The notes beneath the pieces are model-generated. The model had not been told where the DNA came from. It did no database searches and saw nothing but the letters and a program-made list of their open reading frames with translations. A stretch of 5,986 nt of DNA from Acidobacteriota bacterium (lineage in GTDB: Bacteria; Acidobacteriota; Terriglobia; UBA7540), in assembly GCA_003224635.1 (NCBI GenBank), contig QHZK01000257.1, positions 1 through 5,986 of the forward strand. Direction: 5' to 3'. Positions 1 to 5,937 of this stretch are shown here, piece by piece. The number at the start of each line of letters is the position of its first letter. Position 1 is the stretch's first letter. A program made the translations under genes and the position numbers.

Positions 1-12
1 CAGCTTCCGCAT

Positions 13-1470
13 TCAGTCGCCGGCCTCAAGCGGCACCACTACAACGCTCCCCCGCATCCCCAGAACGGCATTTCCGACATCAACGTATGGGAAGGCGCCC
101 GCTCTCGTGAATGTCAAGGTCAAGCTGTGGTTCCGACCGGCATCGGCCGGGTAGAGCGCGCCTGAGTTGAAGTAAGTCGAGCCGTCATAGCTTGTTCCGC
201 CAGTCGGATCAGTGAAGTACCAGTCTGGGATCTGGGGAAGGCTCTGTCCGGCGAGAAACGTTACCGCATGGATCTCGTTGATGGTGTCGTCGGCCCAGAC
301 GATCGTGTCTCCAACGCGCACGTGGACGCTTTGCGGAAGATATCTCATAACCGCCGCATTGTGGAACACAACGTTGCCGCATGCAGCAGAGGTTGCGCCG
401 TCGTCTGCCGTAGGACCCGCTGCAACGTTCACGAACCAACCAGCGGCTGGGATTCGTAGCTGCCCAGGCCCATTGAAATTGGGCGGTTGACTAATGATCG
501 CCGTACCAGCGGCTCTCCCGTCTGGTCCGGCGGTGAGGTTGTTCAGAGTGAATGTCGCGGGATTGAATATCACGCTGAAGAGTAAGCCGGTTGTCGGAGC
601 TGCCGCTCCGCACACGCCAAGGAGAATCTGAACAGCATGAACGCTGCCGGGCCTCAGGCCGGAGAGGGAGATTTTGACAGCAATGGTCGGGTTCGGCGAA
701 GGTCCTACACCTGATCCCTGGAGGAGTGCAGTGCCTTTCGCACTGGAGGTGCCCATCGAGTCGAGATGGACTCTCGCTGTTTCGGGAGGACTGGTTCCGA
801 GGGCGACATGATGGATCTTGGATCCATCGGGATTGGTTGAGGTTGCGATTGGCCGGAAGTCCTCTCGTGCCCTCGCTCCCGCATCAAGGTCAGATTGGAT
901 CTGGTCGCGCGCTTGCGCCGAGTACTGTGCTTGGGTGAATGGGTAGGGGGTGCCAGCTGGATTTACGACCACGACTCCTCGCATTCCAGAAATGCTTAGG
1001 TCGAAATAGACGTTGGCGCCGGAATTCGTGAAGGTCAGGGAGTACGTCGTATCGCCGTGTGGGTAGGCGTTGTTCCAGTTGTATGCCGCGGGGACCATTC
1101 GGCCGGAACTTGCGAGCCCGCTCACCCCGTCGTAGCTGGTTGATCCACAGGGGCTGATATCGATGTTGACCTCAAAGACGCACGGGGGAAAACAGGAAAG
1201 ATCCCCACAGGTCCCCATGAAGGTGACGCTGTGAATTTCTTCTGTGTTCAGCGTCCAGACCACGGTATCGCCGGCATCGATGGTTATCACTTTCGGGTAG
1301 TACCCCTCGGCCTGAATTGCCTGGTCGTGCGAGTGGCCCCCCACCAGGACGTGCCAAGTTCTGGGTTGGCTCGATGCCAGCCCGCTCGCGCTGGCAGGAG
1401 TAACGGGCAGCGACGCGAGCGCACAGATCGATGTGATCAGCGCCAGCACAGCGCTTCTGAATCGGGACAT
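13..1470 (-). CDS. Secreted cupredoxin / CHRD-like / cupredoxin three-domain protein
   Basis: The 485-residue protein begins with a clear Sec signal peptide: MSRFR, a hydrophobic core at about 7-21, and a cleavage region around ASASG (26-30). It should therefore be exported. Domain 1 (about 40-172) and domain 3 (about 375-480) are plastocyanin-like, each with a GDTxVW strand, an EIHxVTF motif (His80, His401), an SYDG segment and a closing GMRGxVVVV strand. The middle part (about 233-370) resembles CHRD or Cu/Zn-SOD-like domains (GLRPGSVHAV, WFVNV, ACGNVVFHNA), with Cys287 and Cys364 possibly forming a disulfide. Family members usually bind copper in the cupredoxin fold. Here the expected Cys and second His are Asp157/Ile160 in domain 1 and Asp464/Asn467 in domain 3, while Met163 and Met472 remain, so normal type-1 copper binding is unlikely. 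The ATG follows a GGAGG (plus strand 1478-1482) by 7 nt. The gene is divergent from the LuxR regulator. Fold assignment is good; the role is unknown. Confidence 0.85.
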   Translation of the reverse strand: MSRFRSAVLALITSICALASLPVTPASASGLASSQPRTWHVLVGGHSHDQAIQAEGYYPKVITIDAGDTVVWTLNTEEIHSVTFMGTCGDLSCFPPCVFEVNIDISPCGSTSYDGVSGLASSGRMVPAAYNWNNAYPHGDTTYSLTFTNSGANVYFDLSISGMRGVVVVNPAGTPYPFTQAQYSAQARDQIQSDLDAGARAREDFRPIATSTNPDGSKIHHVALGTSPPETARVHLDSMGTSSAKGTALLQGSGVGPSPNPTIAVKISLSGLRPGSVHAVQILLGVCGAAAPTTGLLFSVIFNPATFTLNNLTAGPDGRAAGTAIISQPPNFNGPGQLRIPAAGWFVNVAAGPTADDGATSAACGNVVFHNAAVMRYLPQSVHVRVGDTIVWADDTINEIHAVTFLAGQSLPQIPDWYFTDPTGGTSYDGSTYFNSGALYPADAGRNHSLTLTFTRAGAFPYVDVGNAVLGMRGSVVVVPLEAGD

Positions 1471-1602
1471 CGTTGTTCCTCCTCTGAATCCGCAGCAGTT
1501 TCCAAGTCGTCAGGCCGCATTCGACCGCCAGGGCGTCATCTGGGTCCGCCGGATGTTCGTGAAATCCCCTGAACCCAGCCTACGGAGGGTTAGTCGGACC
1601 GA

Positions 1603-1632
1603 AATCCGGAAAAGTACTGAGGCCGGTACTGA
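1603..1632 (+). repeat. Inverted repeat arm IR-L, partner of 3963-3992
   Basis: The 30 bases match the reverse complement of 3963-3992 at 27 of 30 positions, including an unbroken core CTGAGGCCGGTACTGA (1617-1632). The three differences are all A here against G in the partner. Similarity seems to continue weakly on both sides: TTGGTG after a 2-nt gap on the inner side, and a shared CGGAGGG stretch near 1583-1589 on the outer side. The partner covers the last codons of the regulator gene, so this arm reads like the tail of a related gene lying in the opposite direction. Confidence 0.9.
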
Positions 1633-1687
1633 TTTTGTTGGTGAGCCGCCCGTCGGAGCATCTTTCTAAATGCGGTATGGTGGCCAG

Positions 1688-1694
1688 AAGGAGG
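1688..1694 (+). promoter_or_regulatory. Shine-Dalgarno site that fixes the LuxR regulator start
   Basis: AAGGAGG ends 6 nt before the ATG at 1701. Two earlier in-frame candidates, TTG at 1635 and ATG at 1677, lack a comparable site. The TTG also lies only just past the inverted-repeat arm. This makes 1701 the preferred start. Confidence 0.85.
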
Positions 1695-1700
1695 CCAGAT

Positions 1701-3998
1701 ATGCGCGCTTCCCGATCTGAGCGCGGCTTGCATAACGTACCTGCGGGGATCACCAGCTTCGTCGGGCGGCGCCAGGAGTTGGCCGAGATCAAGCACCTGT
1801 TCTCCGGCTCTCGGCTCCTAACGCTAACCGGCATGGGGGGCGTCGGAAAGACCCGGCTCGCCCTCCGAGTCGCGATCGATATCCAGCGCGCTTTCCCCGA
1901 TGGAGTTTGGTTGGCGGAGCTGGCGGCGCTGAACGACCCCGCACTCGTGACGCACGCCATGTTCGATGCGCTCGATTTACGCGACCAGTCGGCACGTTGG
2001 CTGGTGGCCACTCTCGCGGAATACCTCGCGCCGAAGCGCGCGCTCATCGTGCTCGACAACGTTGAGCATCTCCTCGATGCATGTGCGGTGCTTGCCGACG
2101 CTCTTCTGCGCAGCTGTCCTGAGCTCCGTATCCTCGTAACCAGTCGGCGTCCACTTGGAATCAGCGGAGAGGTCAGCTTCACTGTTCCACCCCTTCCCCG
2201 GTCGGAGGCGGTTCGTCTTTTCGCCGAACGGGCGGTTTCAGTCGTTCCCGGCTTTGCCGTGACAGCAGAAAACGAGACCGCGGTCGGCCAACTCTGCAAG
2301 CAGCTCGAGGGGATCCCGCTTGCCATCGAGCTGGCTGCGGCGCGATTGAACGTGCTCAGCGTGGAACAACTTCTGGTCCGGCTTCAGGACCGATTTAGAT
2401 TGCTGACCACCGGCAGCCGGACGGCCCTGCCGCGCCAGCAAACGCTTTGGCGGACGATCGAATGGAGTTACGGCCTTCTGTCACTCGCCGACCAGATGCT
2501 GTGGCAGCGTCTAACGGTGTTCTCGGGCAGCTTCGACCTCGAGGCCATTGAGTACGTCTGCGCTGGCGAGCACCTTCCGCCCGAGGCGGTCCTCGATCAG
2601 GTTGGGCGGCTCGTGGACCAGTCGATCCTCGTTCGGGATGCCACTCGGAACCCGGTCCGCTACTCCATGCTTGAAAGCATCCGCCAATTCGGTCGGGAGA
2701 AATTGCACGAATCTGGCGGAGCAGATTTCCGACGGCGGCATCGGGACTACTACCGGCAACTGGTCATGGCCATGCAACCATTCGGGGCGTCACAGGTTCA
2801 GTGGTTCGACCGACTCAGCCTCGAGCACAGCAACCTCCGCACGGCTCTGGATTACTGCTTGACCGAGGCCGGCCAAGCAGGTGCTGGGATGGAACTCGCC
2901 AGTGCGCTGTGGCTGTACTGGGAGACTCGTGGTCGTCTAAGCGAGGGGCGGCGCTGGATCGATCAGTTCCTCAGCAGCGGGTCGGGGCCGTCAGCGGTTC
3001 GAGCTCGAGCGCTGTGGACAGCCGGCTACCTGGCGGTTGTTCAGGGTGACGTTCCTTCGGCCCGGGCTCTGCTCCAGGAAGGCCGCGACCTTAGCATGGC
3101 GTTGAGCGAGGACCGGTCGGCGGCCTTCTCGATCCATTTTTTGGGGCGGGTTCTGCTATTTCAGGAGAATCTCGGCGGCTCGGCGGCGCTCACCGAACAT
3201 GCTATTGTCCTGCACCGCCAGGCCGGAGATGAGACCGGGCTAGGCTTTGCGCTGGTCCAGCTCGCCATCACCCGATGTTTTCAGAGAAGGGCAGCGGACG
3301 CCATTCGACTTCTCGAAGAGAGCGCGGACATCAGCAACCGGCATGGTGAGCGCTGGAACCTTTCCTATGTGCTTTGGGCGCTGGGATTCGCTACCTGGCT
3401 GGCAGGTCGAGCTGACGATGCGGCCGAACTCGAGCTCCGTGCGCTGCGGCTCAAGCGTGATATCGACGACCGAGTCGGGATACCGCTCTGTATTGAAGCA
3501 ATGGCCTGGATCGCAGGGTCGGCCGGAAAACAGGACCGCGCAGCTGCGCTGCTTGGCTGTGCCCGGTCGGCATTGCAAGCCATCCCATCACCGCTGCCCA
3601 ATCCGTTTCGGACCTACCACGATGGCTGCGAAGCACAGGCGCGAGCCCGACTCGGTGAAATGGCCTTCAGCGCAGCGTTAGGGAAGGGTGAGTCGATGAG
3701 CCTTCAAGAAGCGCTGAGATTCGCCCTCGAGGAAAAGGTAATTGGACCTGCCGCTGAGACGCAGCCCCGTGGCCCATCGCCACTCAGCCGGCGTGAAGCC
3801 GAAACAGCCTCCCTCGTGGCTCAGGGGCTCAGCAATAGAGCGGTTGCCGCAAAGCTCATGATCTCCGAGCGGACCGTCGACTCGCACGTCCTGAACATCT
3901 TGAATAAGCTCGGCATCCAGTCCAGGACGGAGATTGCGTCCTGGGTGATACGACACCAAGATTCAGTACCGGCCTCAGCACTCTCCCGGATTCGCTAG
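1701..3998 (+). CDS. LuxR-family transcriptional regulator with NB-ARC-type ATPase and TPR domains
   Basis: The 765-residue cytoplasmic protein has the layout of large signal-integrating STAND ATPase regulators. FVGR (20-23) opens the ATPase module, Walker A is GMGGVGKT (44-51), Walker B is ALIVLDN (114-120), a TSRR sensor follows at 147-150, and the GIPLAIELAAARL motif lies at 204-216. A winged-helix-like section follows (about 250-345), then TPR-like helices (about 350-680) that probably sense a ligand or partner. The LuxR/GerE helix-turn-helix occupies about 694-755 (PLSRREAE, GLSNRAVAAKLMISERTVDSHV, NKLGIQSR). All nucleotide-binding motifs look intact, so the protein is probably functional. 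The start is set by AAGGAGG at 1688-1694. The DUF4242 gene follows after 29 bp and is probably cotranscribed; the divergent secreted-protein gene is another possible target. The last codons overlap one arm of a long inverted repeat. The ligand and regulon cannot be read from the sequence. Confidence 0.93.
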   Translation: MRASRSERGLHNVPAGITSFVGRRQELAEIKHLFSGSRLLTLTGMGGVGKTRLALRVAIDIQRAFPDGVWLAELAALNDPALVTHAMFDALDLRDQSARWLVATLAEYLAPKRALIVLDNVEHLLDACAVLADALLRSCPELRILVTSRRPLGISGEVSFTVPPLPRSEAVRLFAERAVSVVPGFAVTAENETAVGQLCKQLEGIPLAIELAAARLNVLSVEQLLVRLQDRFRLLTTGSRTALPRQQTLWRTIEWSYGLLSLADQMLWQRLTVFSGSFDLEAIEYVCAGEHLPPEAVLDQVGRLVDQSILVRDATRNPVRYSMLESIRQFGREKLHESGGADFRRRHRDYYRQLVMAMQPFGASQVQWFDRLSLEHSNLRTALDYCLTEAGQAGAGMELASALWLYWETRGRLSEGRRWIDQFLSSGSGPSAVRARALWTAGYLAVVQGDVPSARALLQEGRDLSMALSEDRSAAFSIHFLGRVLLFQENLGGSAALTEHAIVLHRQAGDETGLGFALVQLAITRCFQRRAADAIRLLEESADISNRHGERWNLSYVLWALGFATWLAGRADDAAELELRALRLKRDIDDRVGIPLCIEAMAWIAGSAGKQDRAAALLGCARSALQAIPSPLPNPFRTYHDGCEAQARARLGEMAFSAALGKGESMSLQEALRFALEEKVIGPAAETQPRGPSPLSRREAETASLVAQGLSNRAVAAKLMISERTVDSHVLNILNKLGIQSRTEIASWVIRHQDSVPASALSRIR
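3963..3992 (-). repeat. Inverted repeat arm IR-R, inside the 3' end of the LuxR gene
   Basis: This is the partner of 1603-1632 in opposite orientation (27/30 identical, 16-nt perfect core TCAGTACCGGCCTCAG at 3963-3978). It encodes most of the poorly conserved regulator tail after the helix-turn-helix (roughly SVPASALSRI) and ends 3 nt before the TAG stop. The two arms bracket almost the whole regulator gene, about 2.4 kb from end to end. Confidence 0.9.
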
Positions 3999-4005
3999 CC
4001 GGCCC

Positions 4006-4026
4006 CTCCGCCCATGATGGGCGGAG
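4006..4026 (+). promoter_or_regulatory. Perfect hairpin between the LuxR and DUF4242 genes, covering the ribosome site
   Basis: CTCCGCCCAT (4006-4015) and ATGGGCGGAG (4017-4026) are exact reverse complements around a single G. In RNA this gives at least 8 GC-rich pairs (CTCCGCCC/GGGCGGAG) with an ATGAT loop. It begins 7 nt after the regulator stop and ends 1 nt before the GTG of the next gene, so the only GGAG near that start lies in the 3' arm. No T-tract follows. It could be a terminator without a U-tail, a 3'-end stabiliser for the regulator mRNA, or a translational block on the DUF4242 gene. Confidence 0.7.
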
Positions 4027-4027
4027 C

Positions 4028-4312
4028 GTGAGCCTGTTCATCGTCGACCGCATGATCCCCGGCTTAACGGTGCAACAGCTCAGCATTGCGCAGCACGCTA
4101 TGGTTGAGAGTGCTCGCCGGCTTGGCGGAGACGGCGCGCGAATTCGCTATATCCGAAGCATGTTGATACCTGGCCAGTCGCGCTGTCTCTGCCTGTTCGA
4201 GGCAGACCACCGCAATCTCGTCAGGACCGTCAACGAAACCGCACAGTTTCCCTTCTCCCGCATCGATGAAGCAGTCGAGCTCGTAACGCCCCTGACCGTC
4301 ACTGCAAAATGA
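4028..4312 (+). CDS. DUF4242 (SCO4226-like) small protein
   Basis: This 94-residue protein has no signal peptide or membrane segment. It matches the pattern of DUF4242 proteins: an N-terminal strand MSLFIVDRMIPGLT (1-14), a helix with AQHAMVESARRL (21-32), the RYIRS strand (40-44), the CLCLFEA strand (53-59) with Cys53 and Cys55, then a VNETAQFPFSRIDEAVEL helix region (68-85). The family has a small ferredoxin-like alpha/beta fold; the Streptomyces relative SCO4226 is described as nickel-binding. No enzymatic role is established that I can name. The start is a GTG at 4028. The nearest GGAG is only 1 nt away and lies in a hairpin, so initiation may be weak or coupled to upstream translation; the in-frame ATG at 4052 has no ribosome site. 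It follows the LuxR regulator by 29 bp in the same direction, and an alpha/beta hydrolase remnant lies downstream. Confidence 0.85.
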   Translation: MSLFIVDRMIPGLTVQQLSIAQHAMVESARRLGGDGARIRYIRSMLIPGQSRCLCLFEADHRNLVRTVNETAQFPFSRIDEAVELVTPLTVTAK

Positions 4313-4369
4313 AGAACCGGCTGGATGGCGTGCCCGATCACGGAGACTCGGCGCGCCTGGACGGTCTAA

Positions 4370-4549
4370 ACTCGGCTGCCGCTGCAGGATGACATGCTGA
4401 GCCTGTCGTCGAACGGCAGCCACCGGGTTTTGGCTAACACGGAGCACGTAGCGCTCATCGAAGACCAGACCCGTGCGGCCACCGCGAGTCAGGCGATCCA
4501 GGATGTAGTGACGTCAGTTCGTAACGCAACGCCGCTGGCCAAGCCCTGA
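4370..4549 (+). pseudogene. C-terminal remnant of an alpha/beta hydrolase
   Basis: From 4382 the plus strand reads LQDDMLSLSSNGSHRV, then LANTEHVALIED, then a closing SQAIQDVVTSVRNATPLAKP before TGA at 4547-4549. This is the usual end of actinobacterial alpha/beta hydrolases, in which a (G)xTHxxLxxD motif carries the catalytic His; the matching His here is encoded at 4445-4447. An in-frame TAA sits at 4367-4369, and the rest of the fold, including the nucleophile Ser motif, is absent: only 57 bp separate the DUF4242 stop from this fragment. An intact family member would be about 250-300 residues, so roughly the first 200 or more codons are gone. A downstream ATG (4394) could start a 51-residue peptide, but no good ribosome site is visible. 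It probably once formed the third gene of the regulator-DUF4242 unit. Confidence 0.75.
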
Positions 4550-4661
4550 TATGGGCTAACCGGACCGTCGTTGTTTCTGCGGCGAGGAAAGCAGTACGCG
4601 CGAGCCATGGCCCGGGAATCGTGCCAGAATCTAGACCGACCGAACTCGACGTGGTCGTCAT

Positions 4662-4689
4662 CGGTGGGCGAAGTTGCTCTAGCCCACCG
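4662..4689. repeat. Inverted repeat / hairpin 1
   Basis: CGGTGGGC (4662-4669) and GCCCACCG (4682-4689) form a perfect 8-bp GC-rich stem with a 12-nt loop. Within the loop, GTTGCTC (4673-4679) can pair instead with GAGCAAC (4700-4706), so two alternative folds are possible. There is no adjoining T-tract, so a terminator role is uncertain. Confidence 0.6.
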
Positions 4690-4706
4690 GTCGCTCGCGG
4701 AGCAAC

Positions 4707-4737
4707 GCAAGCAGGCGGTCGCTCCCTACCTGCTTGC
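4707..4737. repeat. Inverted repeat / hairpin 2, possible terminator of the coiled-coil gene
   Basis: GCAAGCAGG (4707-4715) and CCTGCTTGC (4729-4737) form a perfect 9-bp stem with a 13-nt loop. It lies about 73 nt beyond the stop of the minus-strand coiled-coil gene, a plausible place for transcription to end, but no run of T follows on either strand. Confidence 0.55.
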
Positions 4738-4809
4738 TAATGAAGCGAAGCCTTCGATGCCCCCGTTTGGCCCGCATGGCCTTTATGGTGGTCTCGAACG
4801 CAAGTTAAG

Positions 4810-5238
4810 TTACCGAGCGGTGGCGACGAGTTCGTCGGCCTCATCCTGGGCGATGACCGCGTCGATCACCGCGTACTCGGCCGAGTCGATAGCATACGTG
4901 GCCCACGCGACCATATCGGTCGCGTACTCCTCCGCGTCATCGGCGTTGCGCTTGGCTCGGTCCAGCTTCCGCTCGGCCCGTCGCTGGTCCATCTTCGTTT
5001 GCAGCTCTGCACGCCGCTGCTCGAACCGCGCTGTCGTGTCCGCCCACCAGGACCGAGCGTCCGCCTGGGCCTTCCCTGCCGAGGACTGGATGTTCTGCGC
5101 TTCCGTCTTCACCTTTGATTGCAGCTTCTCACGCTGCTCCTCAAGCTTGGTGCGGTCCTTTGACCGGGTGGTAGCAGCGGCGTCCTCTAGCTGCTTTGTC
5201 CGGTTCGCGAGATCCGTTAACTGATCAGACAGGGCCAT
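4810..5238 (-). CDS. Conserved actinobacterial charged coiled-coil protein
   Basis: The 142-residue protein is rich in Ala, Glu, Arg, Lys and Asp with almost no proline or glycine, and should be nearly all helical. The N-terminal half (about 1-60) has heptad-like spacing (LSDQLTDLANRTKQLEDA, KLEEQREKLQSKV). A WW pair stands at 64-65, a basic helix follows (FEQRRAEL to RAKRNADDAEE, 72-104), and the end (105-137) has a less charged helix with AIDSAEYAVIDA and EADEL. This order (N-terminal coiled coil, tryptophan pair, then an AExAVLDAxLAxxEADEL-like C-terminus) matches hypothetical proteins I recall from mycobacteria and other actinobacteria, whose function is unknown. No signal peptide is seen. 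ATG at 5238 is chosen over an in-frame start 11 codons upstream because GGAGG lies 5 nt before it. It stands alone on this strand, 140 bp downstream of the broken DUF4386 gene, with its own likely promoter region. Confidence 0.85.
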   Translation of the reverse strand: MALSDQLTDLANRTKQLEDAAATTRSKDRTKLEEQREKLQSKVKTEAQNIQSSAGKAQADARSWWADTTARFEQRRAELQTKMDQRRAERKLDRAKRNADDAEEYATDMVAWATYAIDSAEYAVIDAVIAQDEADELVATAR

Positions 5239-5378
5239 GGTTACCTCCAACCGTGATTTGCGCGAGCCCACCTCCCTCGACCAGTTAGCCTAGCGCTGGC
5301 TAGCCGGGTTGCACCAGTGCCAAACTGCCCTGAACCTGCAGGAACCTGCAGGACTATCGACCCATCAGTTCGAGATGA
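5239..5378 (-). promoter_or_regulatory. Upstream region of the coiled-coil gene
   Basis: On the minus strand GGAGG (plus-strand complement at 5244-5248) sits 5 nt before the ATG and fixes the start. A TAGGCT hexamer (complement of 5287-5292), 49 nt upstream of the ATG, fits an actinobacterial TAnnnT -10 box, but the matching -35 (GTGCAA, 16 nt further) is poor, so the promoter is only a suggestion. Two CCTGCAGG palindromes lie further upstream at 5335-5342 and 5345-5352. Confidence 0.4.
5332..5351. repeat. Tandem 10-bp repeat giving two CCTGCAGG palindromes
   Basis: GAACCTGCAG occurs twice head to tail (5332-5341 and 5342-5351). With the following G this makes two complete 8-bp palindromes CCTGCAGG at 5335-5342 and 5345-5352, centres exactly 10 bp apart, about one helical turn. 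They lie about 97 bp upstream of the coiled-coil gene and 27 bp past the end of the DUF4386 gene. Confidence 0.8.
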
Positions 5379-5570
5379 TCACGAGCGACGTCCCTTACGT
5401 TGCGGCCCTTCGAGCGCGTGACACTTCACCGCATCGACCCCACGGACAAGCAGCCAAACGGCCAGTATCGGCACAGCAAGTACCTGTGGCACGAGAAAAA
5501 GGGAGGCATCGGCCGGAGCCAAGAGCCACACGAGGCTGGCAATCACGAATCTCAGACCAGTGCTCGAGAC

Positions 5571-5612
5571 GATGCCATAGAACACATTGAAGATGCCATA
5601 GAACACATTGAA
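5571..5612. repeat. Perfect 21-bp tandem duplication inside the DUF4386 gene
   Basis: The 21-base unit starting GATGCCATAG and ending ACACATTGAA occurs twice without any difference (5571-5591 and 5592-5612). It keeps the frame and duplicates the heptapeptide FNVFYGI in a membrane helix. Perfect identity suggests a recent slippage event. Confidence 0.92.
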
Positions 5613-5912
5613 GAGGTTGCCGGCAGCCCTATCGATGTTGAGCGAAAGCAGCGCGAGCGAGTGGAGTTGGTAAGCCGACAAGGCCTTCAAGTACCCCGCC
5701 CCTCCCAGGATGAGGGAGGGCGCGAAGTAGAAAAGCTCCGCGAACGCGACGGTGGCGGTGGCCATGAGTCGGAACAGCACGCCAGAAAGGCGAGGTTCGG
5801 GTGGACAGGTCGGAGCAAGACGTCGCAGGAGAAAGGTCAGCGCGACATCTGTGATGGCCTCCCCAAGATAGGGGAGGTCGCCTGGGCCGGCCTGATCGAG
5901 GACTGGGCGGAT

Positions 5913-5937
5913 GGGCTCACGGCTGCCTTCTAAGCCC
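5913..5937 (-). terminator. Possible hairpin downstream of the tRNA
   Basis: In minus-strand RNA GGGCUUA (5937-5931) can pair with UGAGCCC (5919-5913), seven pairs including one U-G wobble, with an 11-nt loop. It lies 18 nt after the tRNA 3' end, where a tRNA terminator would be expected, but no T-tract follows and it falls inside the truncated DUF4386 frame. Confidence 0.3.

Larger units (their letters stand above)
1471..1700. promoter_or_regulatory. Divergent intergenic region between the secreted protein and the LuxR regulator
   Basis: These 230 bp separate two divergently transcribed genes, so both promoters should lie here. I see no convincing -35/-10 pair for either gene. The region holds the ribosome sites of both genes and, at 1603-1632, one arm of a long inverted repeat shared with the 3' end of the regulator gene. 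Inside that arm GTACTGA occurs twice as a direct repeat (1614-1620 and 1626-1632, 12 bp apart), which could be an operator. The operator role is inference. Confidence 0.5.
4550..4809. other. Gene-poor stretch between converging units, rich in inverted repeats
   Basis: These 260 bp separate the hydrolase remnant (plus) from the coiled-coil gene (minus). No frame gives a convincing protein. One plus-strand frame reads PTELDVVVIGG around 4636-4668, which resembles the first strand of a dinucleotide-binding flavoprotein but then loses sense and stops at about 4738. Two hairpins lie at 4662-4689 and 4707-4737. GGTCGCTC occurs twice in the same direction (4689-4696 and 4717-4724). The stretch may be decayed coding DNA plus terminators for the two converging units. 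Confidence 0.5.

Noticed and set aside
1635..1700. Earlier regulator starts at TTG 1635 or ATG 1677
   Set aside because: The strong AAGGAGG 6 nt before ATG 1701 and the family-like N-terminus from there make 1701 the better start.
1580..2326. Minus-strand open frame of 248 codons opposite the regulator's N-terminal part
   Set aside because: Its protein is Ser/Arg/Pro-rich with no recognisable domain and lies antisense to the well-supported ATPase domain; it is a shadow of high-GC coding DNA.
4014..4031. Five-codon leader ATG ATG GGC GGA GCG TGA whose stop overlaps the DUF4242 GTG
   Set aside because: The overlap would suit translational coupling, but no ribosome site precedes it and it lies inside the hairpin; it may be chance.
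4571..5224. Plus-strand open frame of 217 codons over the coiled-coil gene
   Set aside because: It is the Ser-rich antisense reading of the coiled-coil gene and has no good ribosome site.
5400..5933. Plus-strand open frame of 177 codons opposite the DUF4386 gene
   Set aside because: The product is low-complexity and charged with no family features, while the minus strand gives clear membrane helices typical of DUF4386.
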